Made by a program: the position numbers and the translations under genes
Source: Marsupella aquatica
Lineage: Eukaryota; Marchantiophyta
Length of the DNA stretch: 64,000 bases
Direction of reading: 5' to 3'
Assembly (NCBI GenBank): GCA_973895155.1
Contig: OZ316891.1
Location: forward strand, 15,252,001 to 15,316,000
Notes under the pieces: model-generated
What the model was told of the DNA's origin: nothing
Databases searched by the model: none
Seen by the model: the letters and a program-made list of their open reading frames with translations, nothing else
In this document: positions 19,188 through 31,692 of the stretch, piece by piece
How positions within the stretch are numbered: position 1 is the first letter of the stretch
Layout: each line of letters begins with the position of its first letter

Positions 19188-20207
19188 TCAGTCGTCATAA
19201 TCATCATCATCTGGGGCAGCCGATTCCGACACTTTGGCCCTTTTGCTCGCTCGCTGGTACGCCGGACGAGCGCGCGCAGGCGATGGATTTCGTGAAGCAA
19301 GCCGCGATGCAGCTCGCGATGGCAGCCGAGACGCAGCTCGCGATGGCAGCCGTGATGCCGACCGAGATGCGAGCCTGGACGCGGTCGTCGATGGCGGAGA
19401 ACTCCCCTCAGGCGCAGAACCTCCACCTCCGCCCTTGACCGGACCTCCGGGCAGAGGTCGCTCATTCCCCTTGAAGGACAACTTCGCCACTCCTCTCCGA
19501 AGCTTTGCAGTTTTGCCGGGCGCATCTGCGTGCTTGCGGCCATGTCGTCTTCTTCTCCTCCTCCTCCTCCTCCTTCCATGGCCTTTGCGGCCCTTCCGTC
19601 GTCCATGTCTTCTTGTCCTTCGACGACGACGACGACGACGATGCTTCCTTCCTTTCGCTCTTCTGAATTTCCTGCGTCTTTTACCCCTTCCTCTTCTTCT
19701 CCTCCTCCTCCTCCTCTTCCTGCCTTTATGGCGGTGATGCCTTCTCCGCCTCCTCAGCTCCGATGCCGGCACGAGTTTGTATCCTTTGGTAGTCTTCACC
19801 AATTTCCCGTCTTTCTGAAGGTTTTTTAGGACGGTGTTGAGGCGCCTAGTGTTGTGAGCGCCAGTTAGGGTGTATCCATGGCTGTCCTTAAGGTCTTGCT
19901 TTATGCTTTTTACCGGGCACCCGCCCTTTTTCTTCAGCTTGGCAATTGTGGATTGAACGAGTCGTGTGAGTCCAGACGTGGTCTTGGCCATGCTTGCGAT
20001 GCTCATTTTGGATGCGGAGCCACTTGGCTGGTATGAACCATTATCGTCATTGCTGTCGTATCCCGTCGCATCGGTGGCATAGCTTGCTCTCGAGTCCTGC
20101 GTGGATGTCATGGATGCACCCGATGCACCTGACTGGGACGAGTAGCCGTCGGACTTTTCTGACGAAATGCTGGAAGCACTAGGGCTCCTGTGACGTCGGG
20201 ACTTCAT
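19188..20207 (-). CDS. Protamine-like sperm linker histone H1 (paralog 2)
   Basis: This single-exon gene encodes 339 residues with the same layout as the gene at 700-1725. A Ser-rich N-terminus is followed by an H15 winged helix (about 75-150: LVQSTIAKLKKKGG, IKQDLKDSHGY, LNTVLKNLQKDGK), an Arg/Lys/His tract (about 155-240), a Gly/Pro linker, repeats of ASRLPSR and an acidic end DDDDYDD. The ATG at 20207 is chosen because MKSR..RS.SASS aligns with the paralog; an in-frame ATG 32 codons upstream has no counterpart there. The H15 domains are clearly homologous while the tails differ in length and charge pattern. It is inferred to package sperm chromatin, perhaps after proteolytic release of the basic tail as described for liverwort protamines. 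Confidence 0.87.
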   Translation of the reverse strand: MKSRRHRSPSASSISSEKSDGYSSQSGASGASMTSTQDSRASYATDATGYDSNDDNGSYQPSGSASKMSIASMAKTTSGLTRLVQSTIAKLKKKGGCPVKSIKQDLKDSHGYTLTGAHNTRRLNTVLKNLQKDGKLVKTTKGYKLVPASELRRRRRHHRHKGRKRRRRRRRRGRGKRRRKFRRAKGRKHRRRRRRRRTRRHGRRKGRKGHGRRRRRRRRRRHGRKHADAPGKTAKLRRGVAKLSFKGNERPLPGGPVKGGGGGSAPEGSSPPSTTASRLASRSASRLPSRAASRLPSRAASRLASRNPSPARARPAYQRASKRAKVSESAAPDDDDYDD

Positions 20208-23200
20208 GGCTACAGGGCCACTTTTGACTTGACTGGGTCTCAGAATCGAGTGACGACGGACAAGGTTCCAGAGCTCAGGCTGCTCAGGATGTCCAGGAGT
20301 CAAAATATTAGATGTACGATTTGGATTCTGACTATTCTGTCTTTCGAGAATTATTCCGGTTAGACCAATCGATATACAGGGTCATCTACATACCAGCCGA
20401 GGGAATTAAATTGAACGAAACTTGGAGATGGAGGTTCTAGGAATCCTTTTGAAGAAAGAGAGCCTGCTCCATGAAGAAAATGTCGACACCTTAGACAAAC
20501 GTCGAGAAAGACATTGAATCATACCCTCAGCAAAGGCCATGGAGAAGTGCAAAGTTTAGACCTACAGAGGCCCACCGAATTGCCATGGAGAAAAATCTGC
20601 CACTGGACCAACGACAGGACAAATGTGGACAAAGACATCGAGTGATCTCTTCATGAAAGGGCAGTTCATGGAGAGGTGCAAACTTTGCAGCTCTAGTGCC
20701 ACCGACGAGCACACGGATCAACCTCTACACTCATGCGGCAACATCACACCTTTTCAAACTATCATCCATCGTGCCTTTCCAGATCTGAAAGACATTGAAT
20801 CGCCAGGTATGGTACTTTTTGGCCAATGAAATCCAAATTGTCCCGTAGGATTGCAACCTTGGTAACTTCTGCAACATGTTGACAGTGTAGAGAGAATGTT
20901 CCTCAAATCAGGAAGGAAAAAACACAAGTCGCCATGTCAATGTCAACTTCTGCAACGTGATGACAGTGAGAGAGAATGTGCCTCAAATCAGGAAGCTAGA
21001 AGCCATGTTAATGAAATCTTTCAGGAACATGTTTAATGTTCTTATCCTGAATGACTGATTGTCTGAATTACCAATCCAGTGTTTAACATCGAATCGGTTT
21101 CACACTGACCCCGCCTCCTCCACAAACTTTATGTCCTTTTCCTTGTTTTATTTTTCCATCGACAACAGAAAGAAGAAGATCCACTACCTGAAATGATATC
21201 TTTGGAGCTTGCACACAATACGGCCCTTTGTTTCTTTTTCCCTGGGAAACCCAAAGAACATCTGAGATCATCTTTGGAGCATGCAACACCGAAGCCCCCT
21301 TTTTTTTCCCTTGAAAACCGAAAGAAAATCAGCCCATAGGAGATGATCAGCTCTGGATCACGCACCATTGTAGGGTAGCCCGTGAGGGTGGACATACTCG
21401 GGGATCAACTGTAGGGTAGCACATGATAGGGAGTCGATCTAACAAAGGACCCCACCAGGAGGGAGAGAGGGTTACATTAGGGTTCCAGAGTGCCCAACAA
21501 GGGGCCAAGGAGACAACCAGTTCTCCCCACTGACACCTCACCCAACTTGCAGGCATATACACCCTCCACTGACTTCCTTTACATCCTGATGTGTAAAGCT
21601 AGCCTTGTGGAGTGGGGTTGGTCACACTCCTCATATTGTGGTCCTTGCTTTCCGTGTCTCCTCAATTGGATGTTGTAAGGGTTTGGACATCCTAGCATGT
21701 AAAGCTTCCCCCCTGCAATGGGGGGGTTGCCTCCCACTCCAACTCATGTTGTACTCACATAAGACTAAGGACCCCAGTACAAATGATGCCTGGCTATGTC
21801 AGCTCTTGCAACTTCCTCATGTGAACAGAATACGAGTTCCCTTCTGTAGACAACATAGGACTAATTGGAATGATGCCTGGCTTTGTGGAGGTCTTGCAAC
21901 TTCCTCATGTGAATAGAATCTGGGTTCCCTTCTATAGGCAAGCCACCTAAATTGTTCAGAATGAGTATTTCTCAATTGTTATTATCCAAGTTTTGGTTTG
22001 TGCTATGAAAGCCATTCTTTGTGTTTGTGAAATTGGATGTAAACCACTAACAAGTTATTACTTCTTATTTTTTGCTTTTTATCCTTGTTTTGAGTAACCC
22101 CTTCACATTAAACTTATTCCCAGTCTGAGATTGACACAAAAGGGAACACACAATGCCCCCATAACCCTTAGCCCCTAAACCCTAAACCCCCCAAACTACC
22201 CAATATTTACTAACGTGTCCCCCCAAACAAAATGATTTATCAATCCGCGCCCCATTTGTATTTGGGTAAGTATTAACTCGTATCTGGGTTCCAGTTGCCA
22301 TGTGGCAAGTTGCTACTAGTTAACTCACCGCGACCCCTTTGGCCTCTAAACCCTAACAAATGCTTAACAAACGTGAAAACTAATTATGGGCAAATTAAAG
22401 CTTAACTCAGCCTAAATTTACAACCTCAAATTCTTTGTCCCTCCTTTCCCACCCGGACCTCCTACCCATTTCCCCTCTCCCAAATCCAACTCAATTGTTT
22501 CTCTTAATTACCCTTCAATCTTTTTCATCTGATTTGTTTGACGAGGGTAATAGAACATTTGTGGGAAATTCTTGTTCTTCAAATTTGTTTTTAGCACGTA
22601 GGTCCTCAAAGGTAGGCATCAACATAAAAAGTTCAGCCCAAACAGACTGAGACGACAAAAGGCTAATTTGTTTTATGGATCATACAATGTTGACATTAAT
22701 CAGTACCACAAAAACACAAAAGAACAAGCGACTAACTTAACGTTCTATCGGTTTAAAGTGCACACTGTCATTGTTAATTACCAACATCTGATCTCATCTG
22801 TCAATCAACATGGACCTTTTCTTGAGACAATTGGGGCATGGTCCTCTTTGCTAGTCACTGATCAATTGAATATGTAGATCAATCAGATCTAACTTATGGT
22901 TTATAAGTTAATGAATTAAATTGAAGAAAATAGTTATTATAATTCAAAAAGCAAATAAATGGTTATACTTGGTTACTATTTTGTACCGCTATTTGTAGGT
23001 GGGCATAGTAATTGTCATTTTCCCCAAATTTTAGTGTCTAATCATTTTTTCTGGCATCAAGGCAAACACCAATTGTGGTATTGTTTGTTACTGCAAGTAC
23101 CATTGTTCATGTTTGTGGTGGAAATTGATGATGTGGCCCAATGAGGAGCCAGGAATTTTGCAAGGACTTGTTAAGGGGGTCCCGTAAGTACCCTATGAGA

Positions 23201-23756
23201 AAATGCTTTAAACCCTGCACCTTTTATACTCCCAAAACCCAAGCACACCACTCTAACATCCTGGAAGCTCTTTGGAGGTTGTAACATTAAAGATATTTAT
23301 TTGCATATCTGCCTTTGGCTTTGCCATTAATTTTCACTTCCACAAACAGGTAGCAATAATTTTAATTGTCAGTACATCACCAAGAGCTCACTTAAACATT
23401 CTTGAGAGCAGCCAGGACTGACCATTCAAAAAATTCACTATTTGTCTCTTCGTCTCCAATTCTTTTTTAAACCTCTTTTTCTGATTGGTCAAGTGAAGTA
23501 AGTCTTGAATTTCTATTCTCACATAGACTAATTCACTTTCTAGGTTTTTAAATTTCACATAGACTAATTTTCTTTCTTTGTTCTTTCAAGACTGGCAAGA
23601 CATTACACTCTCAAGAGTCCTTCCTTGCCTCCCCTTTTGCTTCCCTCTTTCTTGGGCACAGAAAGCACTATTATTTGAAAGATGACCACTATAAAAAGTG
23701 GTTGGATTTTTTGTTACATATGTCAACTAGCCAGATGCATATGCATTTGCACAAAA
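20208..23756. other. Intergenic, gene-free
   Basis: Only short frames without domain signal are present. The stretch includes the dispersed repeat at 21364-21720 and a plant-telomere-like patch at about 22168-22190 (CCCCTAAACCCTAAACCCCC), with another CTAAACCCTAA at about 22335. Confidence 0.5.
21364..21720. repeat. Dispersed repeat family, copy 2
   Basis: It shares ordered words with 4905-5230: TTGTAGGGTAGCCCGTGAGGG, ACCAGGAGGGAGAGAGGGTTA and a following GGTTCCAGAGTGCCC block. TGTAGGGTAGC occurs twice within this copy (about 21369 and 21409). No coding potential is seen. Confidence 0.5.
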
Positions 23757-24095
23757 GATGTTAAGTTGAGAAAAGATGTGAGTGTGAGGAAAAGATGTCG
23801 AGATGAAAACAGATGTTGAGATGAGGAAAATAAGTAGAGGTGAGAAAAAGATATCAAGATGAGGAAAAATGGCGAGATGAGAAAAAATAAGATGTCAAGG
23901 TGAGAAAAGCTGTTGCGATGAGTAAAAGATAGCCAAGTGAGAAAAAATATTGAGGAAAGAAAAAGATGTCAAGGATTGAAAATATGTCAAGTGTGAGATA
24001 AAAATGTAGTGCAAGAGAAAGATGTCAAGGCAAGGTAAATATGTAAAGGAAAGATAATTAGGTCAAGATTAAAAAAAGATGTCAAGACAAGAGAT
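23757..24095. repeat. Degenerate purine-rich minisatellite
   Basis: About 340 bp consists of diverged ~18-20 bp units built around GATGTCAAGATGAGAAAAA. Strand asymmetry is strong: the plus strand is almost all A and G with T. It lies 295 bp from the left end of the first copia element. Confidence 0.7.
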
Positions 24096-24389
24096 GTATA
24101 AGTTTTGCAAATAAATGTAGTTGTTGAGACATAGTTATGAGGGATCCCAAGCATACACTTGTTTATGTTCATGTTCAATAACTTGATGCACATAGAAATT
24201 GGAGTTGTGAGATAATTACCATCACATCATAAAGTCCAAGCACAACCAAGTGACAGGCTAGGTGATAGGGAACAAATTCTGTTATTTTAATTTTTTAATT
24301 TTTTGAGAAATAATTATGTTACATATTTTATTATATTGAATTTTTTTCAAGTTTTTCAAACTTGAACTATATTATAGTCCACCCAAAAC

Positions 24390-24733
24390 TGTTGAGCATA
24401 GACGACATTCGCAACGGCAAGCCCATGAACCATCCAACGCACAATAGTTGACACAGAGAGATACGTGGTTCACCTCCACATGAGGCTACGTCCACGGGAA
24501 CACACAAGAGCTTTACTGCACTCTAGGCCGACCGGCCATACTAAGCATCCACAGCACAAGCTCTCCCTATCTCTCAACTAGCTCGGTAACAATGAGCCTA
24601 AGTTCCACCAGGGTCTAGCATCAGCCCTGGCTATATGCACAATAGCACTACCGCTAACATTAGCTAAGTCCTAACCCGAGTTAGACTAACTGTGGTTAGC
24701 TCATGAGTCACAAGACTAGAGCAATATCTAACA
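24390..24733 (-). repeat. Copia 1, 3' LTR
   Basis: It runs TGTTGAGCATAG to ATATCTAACA on the plus strand (TG...CA ends). A purine-rich PPT, CAAGGGGGAGTT on the minus strand, directly precedes it at about 24734-24745. Confidence 0.95.
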
Positions 24734-24745
24734 AACTCCCCCTTG
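24734..24745 (-). promoter_or_regulatory. Copia 1 polypurine tract
   Basis: The minus strand reads CAAGGGGGAGTT immediately before the 3' LTR. The identical tract occurs in the sibling element at about 50236-50247. Confidence 0.8.
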
Positions 24746-24940
24746 ACTCTTGTCTTGGGGACTGGACTAAATGCTATCATATGGAATCCTCAGCGGGAAG
24801 TTCTTGACAATCACCAAACCAGGTCTCCCCCTAAAAACCACAAGGGTTAACTAAGGGTTAACTAGAACTAAGCCGTAGCCTAATAGGAATGAGTAATCCA
24901 TATACAAATAGTCACACATTGCTAAATAACTCTACTTGCA

Positions 24941-26440
24941 CTACAACTGCAAAACCTGCAAAGTAGCACGGTGTCTTGAGAAACTCTCCAAAGGAATCAC
25001 TTTGGTAAAGGCATCAGCGGGATTGAGCTTTCCATCAATCTTGACTAGCTCAAAAGTTTTATCAGACACTGCTTGCCTGATAAAATGGTACCTGATATCA
25101 ATGTGCTTCACCCTGCTATCCATTACCTGGTTAGCAGCCAAGTGAAGAGCACTCTGACTATCACAGTTTAGAGTCATTTTTCCATGCTCTAAACCCATCT
25201 CCGCGATCAACTTATCCAACCAAATTGCTTCCTTTGCTGCTTTTGTTGTTGCAACATACTCTGCTTCTGTAGTAGACTGAGATATACACTTCTGCAAGGT
25301 AGATTTCCAACTGATACATCCTCCTCCAAGAGTGTATACAAACCCAGTTGTAGACCTCTTTGTATCCAGACAGCCTCCATAGTCAGAATCTACATAGCCA
25401 ACTAACGTTCTATCTGATCTGTTATCAAATAGTAATCCATAGTCCTCTGTTCCCTTCAGATACCTGAGAGTCCACTTCACAGCTTCCCAATGTACCTTCC
25501 CTGGATTTGACATGAATCTGCTAACCTTGCCCATCGTTAGGGCCAAGTCAGGCCTAGTACAAGTCATCAAATACATCAGATTGCCTACTGCCTTCTCATA
25601 AGGAATCTTAGCCATCAGACCTTTTTCCACAACATCCGTAGGAGAGAAAGCCGATGATAACTTGAAATGTGAAGCTAAAGGAATACTCACTGGCTTACAG
25701 TTTTCCATGTTGAATCGTGCAAGTACTTTCCTCGCATACTGGCCTTGACTCAAGCACAACTATCCAGTCTCAAAGTTCCTAAAAATCTCCATCCCTAAGA
25801 TCCTCTTGGCCTTACCAAGATCCTTCATCCTGAATTCAGCACTCAATTTTGCCTTGAGACTGTCAACCTCAGATTGATCTTTAGCCACAATCAGCATGTC
25901 ATCCACATAGATCACCAGAATGATGAAACCAAATACATCATTCTTGACTGATTTCGTATACACACAAGGATCATACACCATCCTTGTAAAACCTTGAGCA
26001 AGCATGAAATCATCAAACCGCTTGTTCCACTGTCTGGGAGACTGCTTCAATCCATACAAGGACTTGAGCAATCTGCAAACTAGGTTCTCTTGGCCCTTCT
26101 TCATAAAGCCTAGTGGCTGTCTCATGAAGATCATCTATTCCAAGTTGCCATAGAGAAAAGCAGTAACAACATCCATCTGATCCATCACCAGATTAAAAAA
26201 CACAACAAGCTGACACAAGATCCGAATTGTGGAATACTTAGCCACCGGTGAAAAGACCTCATTGTAATCCACTCCTTTATCCTGAGTGAATCCCTTGGCA
26301 ACAAGCCTTGCCTTGTAGATCTTATCTCCAACCTCTGAAGGACTGTCCTTCAACTTGTAAATCCACTTGCTGTCTACCACTTGCTGACCTCTTGGAAGCT
26401 CCACCAGCTCCCATGTCTTGTTGTCACTCAAAGATTGCAA
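24941..26440 (-). pseudogene. Copia 1 reverse transcriptase and RNase H
   Basis: The minus strand encodes a copia RT (WIYKLK, ARLVAKGFTQ, LYGLKQSPRQW, catalytic YVDDMLIVA) followed by RNase H (DSDYGGCLDTKRSTTGFV, TEAEYVA, HLAANQV, KHIDIRYHFIR). Stops at about 26135 (GAATAG where the sibling has GAAGAG) and 25760 split it into three pieces that are all in the same frame. The stretch runs 180 codons upstream of the YVDD box, the usual copia arrangement. Confidence 0.93.
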
Positions 26441-26446
26441 CTCCCT

Positions 26447-27969
26447 CTACATTGCTGCATTCCACTCATGCTTTTGCTCTGAAGCACAAGCCTCACTGTA
26501 CGAAGAAGGCTCTCCTTCTTCCAAGATCAAAGCCATGTCATCATCATCAGGTGCAATGTCAATATCATCTAGCTTAGATGAGTCTGCCCATTGACCATAC
26601 CTGGTAGGAGCTCTAGTAGAATGACTGGAAGTTCTTCTAGTAGATGACTCAGGCTGATCTACTGCTGTTGCTGGTTGAATTTGAGGTACCCTAGCAACAA
26701 TCTGCTCCTCTTGTTCCATCACAGGAACCAGCTCCAAGCCTGGAGCTTCTCCATCTCTCCTGTCATGAACAACATCATGACTAATCTCCCCCTCAACTGG
26801 GTCCGGGATGGAAGATTTCCCCTTGTCAGTATGGGAGTCCTGAGAACTCTCCCCCTCCTTTGATGATCTGGACTCATTAAAGGACACATCTCTACTGACA
26901 ATTAGTTTACAGGTTACTGGATCCCATAACCTATAACCCTTCACACTGTTCTGATAGCCAAGGAAAATGCACTTCTTCGACTTGGACTCCAGCTTGGATC
27001 GAAGCTGGGAAGGTGTAAGCACATAAGCATCACATCCAAAAATCCTCAGATGTGAATAATCTGCTGGACGCCCGTACCTCATTGCATATGGTGTCTTGAA
27101 TCCAATAGAACTGGATGGAGAAAAATTTACCAATAAGCTGCAGTGTTAACAGCTTCAGCCCAAAACTCATGTGGTAAGCATGATTGACTCAACATACTCC
27201 TCGAGCGGTCCAACAGTGTTCGGTTGAGTCTCTCAGAAACACCATTCTGCTGAGAAGTATAACTTGTTGTGAGATGGTGGGTTATCCCCTGCTCCTTACA
27301 ATACGTTCCAAATTCCCCAGAACTGTATTCACCGCCATTATCCGATCGTAGATATCTCACCTTATTACCAGTCTGATTCTCAACTTGGGCTTTCCACTCC
27401 TTAAAAGTGGCAAAAACATCAGACTTACTGTGTAGAAAATATATCCACACATACCTTGAGTAATCGTCTATGAACGTGACATAATATAATCGTCCAGAAT
27501 ATGAGGGAGTAGGGGCTGGACCCCACACATCACTATGTACATATTCAAGTACCTCCTTGCTGGTGTGAGTTCCAACTCCGAAGGGTTTCCTGTGCTGCTT
27601 CCCTAGCACACAGTGCTCACAAAATTCCAACTTACAAGATTGCAAATTAGAAAGTAATCCTTTCTTCTGAAGAATAACCAAACCTTTTTCACTCATGTGG
27701 CCCAAACGGAAGTGCCACAACCAGGCCGTCTCCTCATGAGATAAGGTTACATTGGCTTCATCACAAACTACACAGCCCTCCAAAACGTATAGATTGTTAT
27801 GTCTCTTTCCCTTCAATACAACTTTAGTACCAATTGAAACCTGAAGGACACCATTAGCAGAACTCCACTGATGGCCATTTGCTTCTAAAACTCCAAGTGA
27901 AATGAGATTTTTCATCATGCTGGGAATGTGTCTCACATTCCTCAACGTTCTTACAGCACCATCAAACAT
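26447..27969 (-). pseudogene. Copia 1 integrase
   Basis: The GAG-pre-integrase zinc region (WHFRLGHMSEKGL ... CEHCVLGKQ) is followed by the rve core with D in HSDVWGP, D in RSDNGGEY and E in NGVSERLNRT, so the DDE triad is present. A one-base deletion near 27133 relative to the sibling shifts the frame before the C-terminal part (GRPADYSHLRIFGCDAYV). A stop at about 26444 ends it before RT. Confidence 0.93.
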
Positions 27970-28158
27970 CTAAAATCTTAAAGATCCAAGTCCAACAACT
28001 TGACATGGGATTCCATTTCCCATTAACACTGACCCATTGGAAACCGTGTAAGAACTGAAAAAATCTCTCCTAGAGCAAATGTGAAAAGTACATGCACTAT
28101 CTAGAATCCAGTCATCACTCCCTGGATTTGACACTACGTTGAGAGCATAACCTTGACA
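27970..28158 (-). pseudogene. Copia 1 protease remnant
   Basis: The minus strand encodes WILDSACTFHICSRRDFF, with the copia-type DSA active-site triplet, between gag and integrase. Stops at 27970 and at about 28159 cut it off from its neighbours. Confidence 0.85.
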
Positions 28159-29217
28159 TCACAATATGTCATCATCATCATTGAGTAAATCTACCTCTTG
28201 CGAGCTTGATGCTGCGTTAGCAGAGGTAGTAGGGACCTTTACTCGACAATCCCTTTTCATGTGGCCTGGCTTGCCACAATTCCAACATGCAAGAGGCTTC
28301 CTCTCTTGCGATTTTCCTCTGGATTTAGATCTCCCCCGTGATGTAGATCTAAACCTGTTCTGTCCATTTGAGCGCTGCGCTGCTCTCCCACGGTTCACAT
28401 TCAGCGCAGTGCCAGAAGAAGATGCTGTCTGTGATTGACCCAACTTCTTCTGAGCATCATCAGACAGTAAAGAGCTTACCACCTCATTATACGAAATGGA
28501 CTTCAAATCTCTGTACAAGAGCACCTGTTTCAAGCCCTAATATGACGGCGGTAAGGAGCTTAGCAGAAGCAAGGCCTTATTCTCATCTTCAACTCCTTTT
28601 CCCAGGTTTGACAGATCCATCGCTAGACTGTCAAACTCATCCAAGTGATCCTGCATCTTGCTCCCTTCCTTGAGCCTGAGGCTCATCAAGAGAGACTTCT
28701 TGTACAGCCGGTCTGATGCATCTTCCCGGTAGTACTTCTCTCTTAGAGCCTTGAACAGTGATGCGCAATCCACATAATCATCCAGTTGCTTGATGATGTG
28801 CGGCTTCAGATAAAGCATCACTGCATTAACAGCAATCACCTGCTCCTGTCTCCACTGCTTTTCTGAGATCTCCTCCTCTCCATCATACTGCTCTCGCGAA
28901 GAGAGCAGTTGAGCTAAGCCCATGGCCCGAAGAACACCCTTCACTTGCTTCTCTCACAGCAAGTAATTAGTACGACCATCGTACTTCTCCACCTCAAACT
29001 TTACTCCTCCGAATCTAGCCATCTGCCTCTTCTTCCCAACTACCAACAGCTCTGGTAGTAGTACAGCTTCCTCCACTGCACGCCGCACCGGTGATCATAC
29101 CGGTGTTACTTGTTCCTCCTCAAATGGTAGCAGCTCCTCTTCAGACTCTCCGTCTGACCATCGCGATCCTGAAGCTCCACCGATGCCAATTCTTCCAATA
29201 TCCTCCGAGTCTCTCAT
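28159..29217 (-). pseudogene. Copia 1 gag
   Basis: It starts at an ATG at 29217 (MRDSED; the sibling has MSDSED). A UBN2-type gag core (KQWRQEQ...LYLKPHIIKQL, LYKKSLLMSLRLKEG, LDEFDSLAMDLSNLG) is followed by a CCHC knuckle, CWNCGKPGHMKRDC, near 28270. Several in-frame stops are present (for example near 28950 and 28534). Confidence 0.9.
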
Positions 29218-30647
29218 ATGAAATAATCACGAAAAAACATATTTTTTCGAAACTTCTTATAAAACTCAAAACTCAACACCGCCGCGTACCCCACGAAGCT
29301 AGGAGTCCAATACTGAAAGCCGAAATCAAAATCAAAATTCGACGGAAAAGTTATTCAAATTTCGGTCGGGGTGGGTAAAACCTTGGGAAACTCCCCCGTT
29401 TTGACCACCTCGGAGAATAACCAAAATACCAAGTACAACCCGTCGTTGGAATCGCGATGTGATCGGTGCGCCGCGTTGCTAACTCCAGTGGCAACATCCT
29501 CACCCAAAAAGAACCAAAAAAGTTACCGTTCGGTGGACAAAATCTTTGTCGGACGGCCAAAAAACAGCTCTCTATTTTTCTGGAATATTCCCGCACAGTC
29601 TGACAGGTCTCACAGGGGGCCGTTCCCCCTGTCGGAGCGGTTAAAACGGAGGGCGGCAGGTCCCGGCATAAGAGGAAAACCAAGAGGAAGCAAAAAAGGT
29701 TAAAAATAGGCCAAAAGGGGGCCCTTAAGTCACTTAAAGCCAAAAATACGCCATGTATATGTCCGGGGTCGCGCATACGGGGCCTGGAGTAGTAGTAAAT
29801 CGCGAGGACGAGGGCGTACGCTGCCGTGTACGTGTAAAAAATCAAACCGGGGCCGAGGAGGAGTAGCGACGGCCGGCAGTCGCGAGGGCGACCGGCGTCG
29901 CACAGCAGGAAAAAGGGGGGGCAAAAAAATCGGGTAACCAAAAAATTTGCCACTAAAAGTGAGAAAAAATCCCAGGTTACACACCTTAAACGCCGCATTT
30001 TTAAACAAGAAAAATGAATGCCGCCGACGGGAAAAAGTTGCCAAATTTCACCGGCACAGTCTACTGCTTCAGTAGAGAAATTAATTCCGCCGCGTCGCCT
30101 TCACTCCGCGTCAAGTACCAATCCCGGGCTCAAAACGACCGCCTCACCAAGATCAAACCGTTTAGCCGTAGCACTTCGCGTTTCTTCCACCGAGTCGGGC
30201 GTCACAAAGAGAAACCCGATTCAGATGTGAACAAGCTCCATAGCTTGTGAAAAAACCTGAACGCCTCCTTCACTCGTCACGTTGCACTCGATAACAACTC
30301 GGGAGCAATCCAGCTACCGAAACGACCAGCTCGCTTCAACCTTCAACTTGAGCTATAATGTGCGATCCCTCCCGTACCGCACAGCTCACACCGTTGAAAA
30401 ATGCAAACTCTGGTCTCTCCCCCGAAAACCCGTCGAACACGAATAAAACCTGAATGACGCAAACTTCAATTCCTCCACACCACGGATACCGATCAGCGAG
30501 TTCTAACTACCGTTAGAAATCCCTCTCACTAACCTCTCCACTCAGCCACACACATTCGAGTTTCATGCGATGAAACTCCGAATGTACCAACGACAATGGA
30601 CGCTGGAAAAAACCTGTCACGAAAAAACCTTGTCACCTCCCAGGCAT
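29218..30647 (-). other. Copia 1 5' leader
   Basis: This 1.4-kb leader lies between the PBS and gag. It has no long conserved frame. It is GC-rich for the neighbourhood and is shared, with indels, with the sibling element (54715-56045). The central part (about 29690-29950) is poorly conserved between the two, so it may contain unrelated insertions. Confidence 0.7.
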
Positions 30648-30659
30648 GCTCTGATACCA
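30648..30659 (-). promoter_or_regulatory. Copia 1 primer-binding site (tRNA-iMet)
   Basis: The minus strand reads TGGTATCAGAGC two bases after the 5' LTR, the perfect complement of the 3' end of plant initiator tRNA-Met. Confidence 0.95.
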
Positions 30660-30661
30660 CT

Positions 30662-31005
30662 TGTTGAGCATAGATGACATTCGCAACGGCAAGCCCATGA
30701 ACCATCCAACGCACAATAGTCGACACAGAGAGATACGTGGTTCACCTCCACATGAGGCTACGTCCACGGGAACACACAAAAGCTTTATTGCACTCTAGGC
30801 CGACCGGCCATACCAAGCATCCACAGCACAAGCTCTCCCTATCTCTCAACTAGCTCGGTAACAATGAGCCTAAGTTCCACCAGGGTCTAGCATCAGCCCT
30901 AGCTATATGCACAACAGCACTAACGCTAACATTAGCTAAGTCCTAACCCGAGTTAGACTAACTGTGGTTAGCTCATGAGTCACAAGACTAGAGCAATATC
31001 TAACA
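30662..31005 (-). repeat. Copia 1, 5' LTR
   Basis: It is 344 bp with TG...CA ends and about 97.7 percent identical to the other LTR of the element. AAAAC follows directly as the target duplication. Confidence 0.95.
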
Positions 31006-31621
31006 AAAACAGCATGTCAGAATTTGAATGACCACCCCTGCATTTTTGGTGCAACAGTAAGGTATAGTTTTTGATACTTAGAAATTTCCAGAAATGCAGT
31101 CTATAAAAGTTTTTAAACAATTTCACAAACTAGACCTATTTTGTAAACTCATGACTTTTGTATGTGTTGGTGCTTGTTTTGAAGAACTATTTTACATGGA
31201 TTTGGTTGCCAATCTTTTTCATGCAAATGTGTCCTTTTGTGTGTCTTTTGTTATGTCTTGCCACTTTTTGTCAAGGAAGAGTCGCCAATCATGCATGGTT
31301 ATGCAAGTTGCGGATAGATTCTCTTCAAAACTTTTAGGAAAAATTGCACTAAACCAGTCACGCCCTTTGATGAGAGGTCTACTATCTTAGATTTTATTGC
31401 ATGCTACAAAAACTTTCACTAATTATTTATTTATTGAGTAATACTCATAGTCTCTAGAGATTGGCAGGTCTAGTTGCAAAACCTTTCCAGTAATAGGCTC
31501 CATAATAGCCCAAGGCATAACAAAATGAAGCAGGCCTGGGATTATGAGTTACTTTGTTGTTGTGGTTCTTCAAAGTGAGCAGCATTACATAGATTTATTA
31601 CTCCTGATGGCAGCCGATGTA

Positions 31622-31692
31622 TTCTACACCAGATTATAGACTAGGCCGGTGTTTGCGGGTTCTACACCAGATTATAGACTAGCCCGGTGTTT
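31622..31692. repeat. Two-copy tandem repeat, 38-bp unit
   Basis: TTCTACACCAGATTATAGAC and a following TAGSCCGGTGTTT occur at 31622 and 31660 with one mismatch, followed by a run of T. Confidence 0.85.

Larger units (their letters stand above)
24390..31005 (-). mobile_element. Ty1/copia LTR retrotransposon 1
   Basis: The 6,616-bp element has 344-bp LTRs at both ends, a 5-bp duplication AAAAC at 24385-24389 and 31006-31010, a tRNA-iMet primer-binding site and a polypurine tract. Integrase precedes RT, giving the copia order. The two LTRs differ at about 8 of 344 positions, mostly transitions, so the insertion is not recent but still young. The coding region is broken by several stops and at least one frameshift, so it is non-autonomous now. 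Confidence 0.95.

Noticed and set aside
19234-19829. Leu/Arg-rich and Pro-rich plus-strand frames
   Set aside because: They are antisense shadows of the second protamine-like gene's basic tail.
22168-22190. Telomere
   Set aside because: Only about two CCCTAAA-like units, in the interior of a contig; an interstitial patch at most.
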